Notes under the pieces: generated by a model
The model's input: only the letters and a program-made list of their open reading frames with translations
Database searches by the model: none
Told to the model about the DNA's origin: nothing
Source of the DNA: Chaenocephalus aceratus
Taxonomy: Eukaryota; Chordata; Actinopteri; Perciformes; Channichthyidae
DNA length: 64,000 bases
Reading direction: 5' to 3'
Assembly (NCBI GenBank): GCA_023974075.1
Contig: CM043791.1
Location: forward strand, 23,400,662 to 23,464,661
Made by a program: the position numbers and the translations under genes
Shown: piece by piece, positions 49,376 through 64,000 of the stretch
Position numbering within the stretch: the first letter of the stretch is position 1
How the letters are laid out: every line of letters begins with the position of its first letter

Positions 49376-52161
49376 AAATAAAGAACGTGGTGCATTACAC
49401 TCGAGATAACTGAGAAATGTGTTTTTGTTTGGATGAACTGACCCTTTGAATAGCAGATTTAAAAGACAATTTATCACAGTTTAGTATTTCTGGTTTAGTT
49501 GATTATTCCACAGCATCACACGACCTGCAGGTACAGGTGTGCCACTTCTGCCCCCTGTTGGTCAGTTTCTCAAAAGAAAAAGCCTTACTTTAATTTAGCA
49601 CTTTAAACGTATCCCATTCTTCTCCTTCCAAGGAGAAATAAAAACACCACACCCAGAAAATGTTACTTAAATGTTGTGTTTTATTCACCCCCTCTTTCAA
49701 ATGTGCTAGACAAAAGACGCACCCTGTACACATCATCATCATACATTGTTGGATATCATTTATGTTGTCAGAAACCACGAGAAATGTTGACATCATCATC
49801 AGACAACTTGTTCACTATTGGTGGAGGGTACAGCATAACGTTCAGTGCATTTATTGCATTGTAAAGCAGACATATAAATAATAATAGTGCAATTATACCC
49901 CATCATAACTGAGGAGATACCTTGATAGTCTCAGCTCGTGTCTCGTTAATGCTAGACTTTGTATTGCATACCGAATTTAGGCAGGTGAAACACAATAGGA
50001 AATGATAGTTGTAAAAAATTGTGCTTTGGACATCCAAAGAATAAATCACCTTTGATAGAAATATCCTGCAATAGAAATCAAACAAATATAAGAAGTTGAT
50101 TTATTTTCTTATACATCAGTGTGCTCTCTGTGTTTTAACAAGTAGACGTTATGTATCTCAAACCTGGTCCTTCAGAAATGAATATGGGTGCTAGTGGAAG
50201 CAGACTTCACTGTGGTCCAAAATAACTGCACTGTATCATTCTTAAAAGAGAGGAAAATACATAAAAACACATGCTTTCTGAGGCGTTGAGTGTACCGTGT
50301 GACTAAAACCTTTACTTCCTGTCAGCATCTGTTGTTTCTGTGCAATTTGATAATATCAATAAGAATATATGCATATTGAATGTACAGTATGTACAATTAA
50401 GCCTGGATACATGTGACTGGTTATGTAGATCATGTTGGTTTACTCTGAAGACTGAATGGCTTGTGTAACGATGGTCCTAAAAAGCCCTTCAGATGAAACA
50501 AGAATACAATTTGCCATGCACATACATTAGATTATTCACATATGTGGTATGTTAGCTGAAACTATAGTTGTATATGGAAAAGCAGATGTACTTGGGTAGA
50601 GAATAGTTGTGATTAATGTGGAGATGCAGTACTTTTTGGGAGTATAAGATATGAAATGAAGTGCAATAGCGTGAAGAAAAACAAATTATATTTTTGCATT
50701 ACGCTGTTGGTGTTTACAGCAAAGACAATTAACTCGTTTTTGTAAATATTCTTAATTAATGTGGAAGCATAATTTATATCTCAGTTTTCAAAAGGCTAGA
50801 GAAATAAGAAGTGGTTGATGTAAGAAATAACATATCTACCACTAGAGGTCACCCTCCATAAACTTATCGGCCAGCTGCAGACATGTCGAGCTGTAATAAA
50901 ATATAATGAGTTAATAATTCTGATGCTTCATTGATATAATCCATCCACTCCTTCACTACACCACTGAGTAGCAGTGGAGTGTGAAATGTTAATGACACCA
51001 CTGATGTGGTAAAATGTGGAGATATGGAGAGGATATGTTTCTGACTGTAGTGATGTTTAATTTAGTGCTAGAATCACCAAGAATGTAATTCAGCACACAT
51101 GCTGAAGTAACATTTGCTATTAATATATACATCTATTGTCTTTGGAAATCATACAGTTACGTGACTCAATGTGTTTTTAAGTCTGCAAGAGAAATATGAA
51201 TTTTAAAAACAGCCAATGGCAATTTCTGCTCCCAAAACACAATTGAAGTCATCTGGAGTTAGGAGTATGGTTTCCCCAAAACAAGGACAGAATCATTGTT
51301 TTGCTTTGGTAATAAATATCAGGTGTGCTAGAACTGAAAGTCTGTGACTGTTGCAATGCCTCTGTCCTTCTTTTCTGGAGGAAACCTACACATGTTTAAC
51401 ATCAGTAAATATTTAAATTTAGCTAAGAATTACATGACTGGGTTGGTTAAATTCTTCATAAAGAAGAATTTAAATTTCTAAGGGTTAAAATATATTCATG
51501 ACAATAACCACAGTTTATCATGGTTAATTTCCTTTCTATTTAGAAACAAACATCTGCAAACAAACCACAGTTATTGTAAATAATCCTTTTTTAGACAATG
51601 GACCAGCATTTATACATTCACAGCTGTGACAAAAGATGCATATATATTCTGTTGATGTGCAAGTATGTGCTTATCATGCATGAGTTTTGCATCACTGTTG
51701 CATACTGTACAGATATGTGATCAGCTACACCGAGTTACAGATAGAAGTAAAGATTGTTACTGTAAAAACTAAAATCATTTTAAAAGGCTACATAATAAAA
51801 AGGAAGAAGAACACTTTCATTTCCTTGGTGTCCCAACACAGGTGAGTCCATCATCACTCAAGTTTGCCTTTGAGGAATTATTTGGTTAAACTGGAATGAC
51901 AGCTCACAGCGAGCTGTAGAAATAGAGGACATACAAACTTGATTTTCTGTCACTCTCTGCACTCTGGCCAGAGAGGAAACCTTGGGAACGGGAAGCTACT
52001 CTTGTTTGTATTTTGTGTTATACTGATAGCGTTGCTATGCTACGGTTCTGTATGCTAACATACTCTGCCTTCACTGAGGTGTTATTTGTCTACATTGAGA
52101 GCTGAATTAGCCTATGTGTGTCCGGTGCAGCCCTGATCACACATGGGCTGGCTCAGCTCTG
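49376..52161 (-). other. intergenic DNA and probable 3' UTR of cacnb3
   Basis: AT-rich sequence without coding potential or clear repeats. On the - strand a possible distal AATAAA lies at about 49685-49680 (plus-strand TTTATTC). The extent of the 3' UTR is inferred. Confidence 0.35.
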
Positions 52162-59247
<7,086 letters not shown>

Positions 59248-59832
59248 CTGAGAGAAAGGAGGGGAGAATAACTGTTACAGTCCGGGCAGAGAGGAGATAC
59301 ATCCAACAGGATACCATACCCAACACCTCGTAGCAGCTGTTGCTACTTTCTCTTGGTTTAACCTGTCTCTGAACCTGCCTGTCGTCCTGAAGCCATGTGA
59401 CCCGGCCTGCCAGGACCAGTGAGTCCGTGCAGCTTCCAAAGCAGATGTCTCAGGGGAACCTGTGCCTGAGTTCTGCAACAACACCAACAACCCGCACAGT
59501 GCATGGAGTCTATTTATCCACTCAGCCAGGTGCCACCAGATGTTGGCAAACTCACAGTGTCCTCAACAAGAGAAAAAAACACTGACACAACTCTGACAAG
59601 GAAAACTGGGTTAATAAAACAACTATTTAAATCTATTGTTTATCAATTGACTCCAGAGCGTGCCATTTTAACAAAACTGTCTGGTGGGGTTGAGTCACTA
59701 CACAAGTTTGTGTTCTGAATATGTTGTGTGTTAATGAATTAGCAAGCTATAATTGATGTCAGAATGAATGAAAAAGTGTATTTTGAAAGTCAACACATTT
59801 TAAATTCAATAAAAAAACACCTTCCGATGTGT
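59248..59832. other. cacnb3 upstream intron, no exon recognised
   Basis: The segment between the first visible cacnb3 exon (acceptor CTCTCAG) and the L2 copy is AT-rich and has no motif of the expected first exon. A short inverted (ATCCA)-type repeat at 59833-59850 marks the LINE end. Confidence 0.4.
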
Positions 59833-60055
59833 ATCCAATCCAATCCAATTCACTTTATTTATATAGCACAGTTTAAAAACAGAGGGTTTGCCAAAGTGCT
59901 TTACAATGAACATAACATTATAATAAAATATAATATTACACGAATAAATAAAAAGCACACATAAGAAAAGATAAAAAAGCACACATAAGAATAAATACAA
60001 GGCACATAAAGGCTATGGACAGACAGTAAAAGCATACAAATAGGTATGACATAGG

Positions 60056-60907
60056 TCAGACTGACTGGTAAGCGAGGGAAAAGAGGTGGGTTTTTAGGCG
60101 GGACTTAAAAGCTTCAAGAGTGGGCGACAATTTAACATGAGGGGGCAGGTCGTTCCAGAGCCTAGGGGCTACCGATGAGAACGCTCGGTCTCCCCTGGTC
60201 TTTTTCTTTGTTTTTGGGACTACAAGCAGCAGCTGATCAGCCGACCTCAAAGCCCTTGAGGGGGTGTACACCTGTAAGAGGTCGGAGATGTACTCTGGGG
60301 CCAGCCCATTAAGAGATTTAAAAACAAACAATAAAATCTTAAAATGGACTCTAACATGGACAGGAAGCCAGTGGAGCGAAGCCAGAACTGGTGTGATGTG
60401 GTCAAACTTACGGGTTCCTGTAAGCAGCCGCGCCGCAGCGTTTTGTACAAGCTGCAGGCGGGCCAGCGAAGTCTTATTTAGGACGGCATAAAATGCATTA
60501 CAATAATCTAAACGTGTTGAAACAAAGGCATGAATTACACGCTCAAAGTTTAAAAAGGATAAAACCGGTTTGATTTTGGACAGGAGCCTCAAGTGATAAA
60601 AAACTGGATTTAACCACAGAGTTTATCTGTTTGTCTAATTTAAAGCACTGTCGATTTTGACACGCAGATTTGTGACCATGGGTTTTGCATACTGTTGCAG
60701 GGAACCCAGGTCAATGGAAGGGACATCACCATTTGGTCCAAACACAATTACCTCCGTTTTGCTCTCATTTATATTTAAAAAGTTTAGCGCCATCCAGGCC
60801 TTTATGTCATTAAGACAGTCAACCAGGGGCATCAGAGAGCTAGTGTTTTTTCTTAGGGGTAGATATAATTGGGAGTCGTCCGCATAAAAGGTGGTAGGAG
60901 ACGCCAT
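60056..60907 (-). pseudogene. L2 copy 3 reverse-transcriptase C-terminal half
   Basis: Two neighbouring frames, 60907-60635 (YADDSQLYLPL, LNINESKTEVIVFG) and 60592-60056 (RLDYCNAFYAVL, ITPVLASLHWLPVH, RLKTHLFSLAY), separated by stops and a short gap. Both belong to the palm and C-terminal region of the same LINE protein. It is non-functional. Confidence 0.82.
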
Positions 60908-60938
60908 ATTTTCTAAAAATCAGTCCAAGGGGGAGAAG

Positions 60939-62090
60939 CTATAAGGAAAATAAAATAGGCCCCAAAATAGAACCTTGGGGAACTCCACAGGATAAGGGGG
61001 CAGAAGAGGATGTAAAGTCACCAAGCGTAACAGAGAAAGATCTCTTGGACAAATAGGACCTGAACCACTCTAAGGCAGCGCCCCTGATACCCACACAGTG
61101 CTCTAGACGAGAGATAAGGATGGAGTGGTCAATCGTATCAAAAGCAGCTGTGAGGTCTAAGAGCATAAGGATGGCAGAGTCATCAGAGTCTGTAGTGACC
61201 AGGAGGTCATTGAACACTCTTAGAAGGGCAGACTCAGTACTGTGAAGCGCTTTAAAACCAGATTGAAAAATATAGAAAATATTGTGTGCATGTATAAAAG
61301 ACTGCAGCTGTAAGAGTACGGTTTTCTCCAATATCTTTGAAATAAAAGGAAGCTTCGAGATGGGTCTGTAATTAGAGAAGACAAAAGTGTCCAGATTAGT
61401 TTTCTTTATCAGGGGTGCCACAACCGCTTGTTTGAAATAAACTGGCACAGAACCGGACTCTAGGCTGCTATTTATAATGTTATGGACATTAGGTCCAATA
61501 GTGTCCCATACCTCTTTAAAAAGTCGAGGAGGGACTGGGTCTGTGGGACAAGATGAGGGTTTTAATTTAGCAACAATGTCACTGAGAGATGACAATGACA
61601 CAGGTCCAAACTGCTGGAAGACAGCAGTGCATGTGAAGTCAATGGAGGGGTCAAAAGAGGGTGGTGAGATACTGGCTCTAATAGTGGAGATCTTGTCTAT
61701 AAAATAGCAGAGGAATTTTTCACACATCTCAGTTGAAGCATCAATACAAGTGGATAAAGGAGAGTTTAACATAGCATCGATTATTTTAAAGAGAACACGA
61801 GGTTTGTTTAAATTACTAGAAATAATATCAGAAAAGTAACTCATCTTTTCAGCTTTTACAGTGCTCTGATACTTTCTCCAACTCTCTTTCAAAATGTCAC
61901 GAGTTACATGAAGCTTGTCCTTCTTCCACCTGCGCTCAGCCTGCCGGCACTCACGCCTGGCAGCACGAGTGACGTCATTGAGCCAGGGTTCAGATTTAAC
62001 TTTGGGGCGCATGAGTTTCAGGGGAGCAACAATGTCAAGAGCTCCAGTGCAGGAAGAGAGAAAGGCTGAGGTTAATAGCTCAGTGTCCAT
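60939..62090 (-). pseudogene. L2 copy 3 linker and reverse-transcriptase N-terminal half
   Basis: A 383-codon frame with the endonuclease-RT linker, the RT fingers ([14 protein letters not shown]) and the palm start ([15 protein letters not shown]), ending at [17 protein letters not shown] just before a frame change into the YADD box. The N-terminal endonuclease lies beyond the hAT insertion. Confidence 0.82.
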
Positions 62091-62270
62091 GGAGTCAGGC
62101 GGACATAGTATCAGACTGTGTTAATTTAACAAAGGCAGGGGAGAAACTAGCAGCAATAGAAGGTTTCATCATACGACCGTGACGGACAGGAGCGCATGAT
62201 TTAAGACTATGACAGGGCAGAATAAAATCAAATAGCACAGGCAGGTGATCCGATAAAGCTGCCTCACACA

Positions 62271-63121
62271 CAAGGCCGGATTAACCATATGGGCAACCTG
62301 GCAAGTGCCCAGGGGCCCTTGAGCAAAGAGGGCCCTAAGTGACAAGTTTAAAAAAAAAAAAATGTATTTTTTATTTTTTAATTTTTTTTCGGGCACAACC
62401 TCACTCATCATAGATTGTTTTAAATGACACTCACTCTTCGCTATAAATAACACAGCTTTTCTATAGGGTCAAATTAATATATTTTCTAAACCGTCTCTGT
62501 ACTGTAGGTCTCAGTATGTATGCGCTCAACTTTATTACTACGCGGCGGCGGTGTATAGCCGACTCACAGCCCCACCCTCACTCATGTCACATTTTGTCAC
62601 GTGAGCAGAAATCATGGATGGTGCCGGTAGACAAACGCCCAGCGGGGCTGCGAAAAGAAAGAAAAAGAAGAGAGAGTGGCGGCTGCATTAAAACATTTGC
62701 CAACAATAAATTGGCTTTTTCAAAAAACAAAAGTGACGAAATAGTCCAGCAACAACCACAAGGAACAGTGGCGGCGGTCATGGAGGATTTTGTTAGCTAG
62801 CGAGCAATGTTAGCCTTGAACCTAGCATGCTAACGCAGCAGCGGGTAGAAGAGGAGGAAAAAGATGAACACGAGCCTGACGAGGACGTCACAGAGCAGGG
62901 TGAAGGTCTCGAGTTCATCGGAAGTTCCCTGTGTCTCTCAGGACCCTGCTTTTGGACAAATAGGTGTGCGATTTGACATGCCAGATTGACTGAAAATTCT
63001 AAATATTGGTCATGTGGTAGGATTGGGTAGGCGTGGTGTTACTTGTTGGTACGTGGGTTGGGGGGGGGCCCAATGATGCGCTCAGTGCCCAGGGGCCCCT
63101 GGAGGTACTAATCCGGCCTTG
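62271..63121 (+). mobile_element. 851-bp non-autonomous hAT inside L2 copy 3, exact 8-bp duplication
   Basis: The ends CAAGGCCGGATTAACC and GTACTAATCCGGCCTTG are inverted, flanked by CTCACACA at 62263-62270 and 63122-63129. Inside, an ATG at 62614 opens MDGAGRQTPSGAAKRKKKRE, resembling the basic SGA-KRK start of ZMYM1-like hAT transposases. It then loses frame (continuation IKTFANNKLAFSKNK in another frame). The body of the transposase is absent. Confidence 0.85.
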
Positions 63122-63172
63122 CTCACACACATTGACATTTGAAATGGGCAGATCATGGGATTAAGACTAGGT

Positions 63173-63906
63173 CTAATGTGTGCCCATGCTCTTGCGTGGG
63201 CCAGAGACATGTTGTATGAAGTCAAAAGCATATAAAACACTTCTTCTAGCTAGTGGTTTAGAGATACAACAGATATGCACATTAAAATCCCCGACAATTA
63301 AAACGCTGTCATAGTTTGTCACGATACCGGCCAATAGTTCAGAGAACTCCTTTATAAAGTATTTGTTGTACTTGGGCGGTCGGTAGACCACCGCACACAG
63401 TACAGGATTAATCCGTCCAGCTCAAACAGGCTCAGTTCAAAGGAGGAGAATGAGATAGACGGCGTGGGTTTGCAGTATAAACTGCTCCAAAAGACAGTCG
63501 CTATACCTCCTCCACGACCCGTGGTCCGTGGAGAATTAATGAAACTGCACTCCGGAGGCAATAGCTCTGTAAAAGCAGCAGACTCACCCGCAGACATCCA
63601 GGTTTCCGTTATAAAAAGCACATCCACAGCATGTGACGTGAAGAAGTCCTGGATGATGAAAGTTTTGTTTGCGATCGATCTCGCATTTATCAGCGAGCCT
63701 TTAGTTGGAACCGGGAGAGGGAAAACAGTCGCGTGAGTTTCACGACCCAGCGACCGAAGGTTGCGGTGGTTCACTCCATCAGGGGGGGGAGAGGCGAGAC
63801 CACTGGGGGCGCAGGATATGCAGATCTTGAGTCGGGTCAGCGGACAGGTACCAGCCAGGTGCCGACCATGGCAAGGGGGCGTCGGGAGGCCAGGCGGCGA
63901 AAACAA
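63173..63906 (-). pseudogene. L2 copy 3 endonuclease segment
   Basis: Two frames of the exonuclease-III-like domain. 63906-63352 has LINARSIANK, DVLFITETWMSAGES and TGRGGGIATVF. 63391-63173 has YRPPKYNKYFIKEFSELL and VLIVGDFNVHICC. The frame change near 63390 and the hAT insertion just downstream inactivate it. Confidence 0.82.
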
Positions 63907-64000
63907 GGTCCATATTCCGGGGGGAAAGGGTGCTGAGCCAGCTCAGGAGGACCATGCAAGCCACTCTTTCACCCTAACCAGCCGGCCACTGCGTGTGCCT

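Larger units (their letters stand above)
59833..64000 (-). mobile_element. L2-clade LINE copy 3, runs off the window, inactivated
   Basis: The - strand has endonuclease sequence at 63906-63173 (RSIANKTFIIQDF, LFITETWMSAGESA, YRPPKYNKYF, VGDFNVHI), a long frame 62090-60939 with RT N-terminal motifs ([40 protein letters not shown]), then YADDSQLY at about 60887 and C-terminal FDHITPVLASLHWLPVHVR (60592-60056). Frames shift between segments. The 3' end reads ATATAAATAAAGTG, followed by TTGGA repeats at about 59833-59850. An 851-bp hAT element splits the endonuclease. It lies upstream of the visible cacnb3 exons; its 5' end is outside the window. Confidence 0.88.

Overview
The window reads as nuclear DNA of a ray-finned (teleost) fish. 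Three vertebrate gene loci have clean GT-AG introns, and between and inside them lie L2-clade LINEs, hAT and PIF/Harbinger-type DNA elements, a Gypsy relic, a Tc1 relic and long GT and GACA microsatellites. Nothing bacterial, organellar or CRISPR-like is present.

Layout. (1) About 0.9-6.0 kb, + strand: two tandem deltex-family (DTX3-like) ubiquitin ligase genes. The first is cut by the window edge and only its last two exons are visible. The second is complete at 185 codons, a bare RING plus deltex C-terminal domain. (2) About 10.3-27 kb: a transposon island with a Gypsy fragment (3' LTR plus integrase), a nearly full-length dead L2, a lone LTR, two inverted copies of one hAT family (one split by a second L2, the other keeping two transposase exons), and a Harbinger-type MITE. 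(3) About 35.1-46.25 kb, - strand: complete rnd1 (Rho-family GTPase, 232 aa, five exons) with a TATA/CCAAT promoter and an hAT MITE in its large second intron. (4) About 52.1-59.25 kb, - strand: cacnb3, the voltage-gated calcium-channel beta-3 subunit, eleven recognisable coding exons plus an unresolved last exon. Its first exon is not seen. (5) 59.8-64 kb, - strand: a third L2 copy, interrupted by an 851-bp hAT element and running off the window.

The cacnb3-rnd1 neighbourhood matches the human CACNB3-RND1 linkage on 12q13 from general knowledge. The genes do not form an operon or pathway. Rnd1 remodels actin, Cacnb3 traffics and gates CaV channels, and the deltex proteins are RING E3 ligases.

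Most unusual signals: three single-base insertions, all in C/G runs, break an otherwise perfectly conserved cacnb3 reading frame, which points to sequence error or a null allele. The L2 nested in an hAT element has a matching unfilled site in the inverted sister copy 2.9 kb away. Four elements (three hAT, one Harbinger-like) have exact target-site duplications. The second deltex gene has a 12-codon upstream ORF ending 4 nt before its start. I did not find a wholly new biological system.
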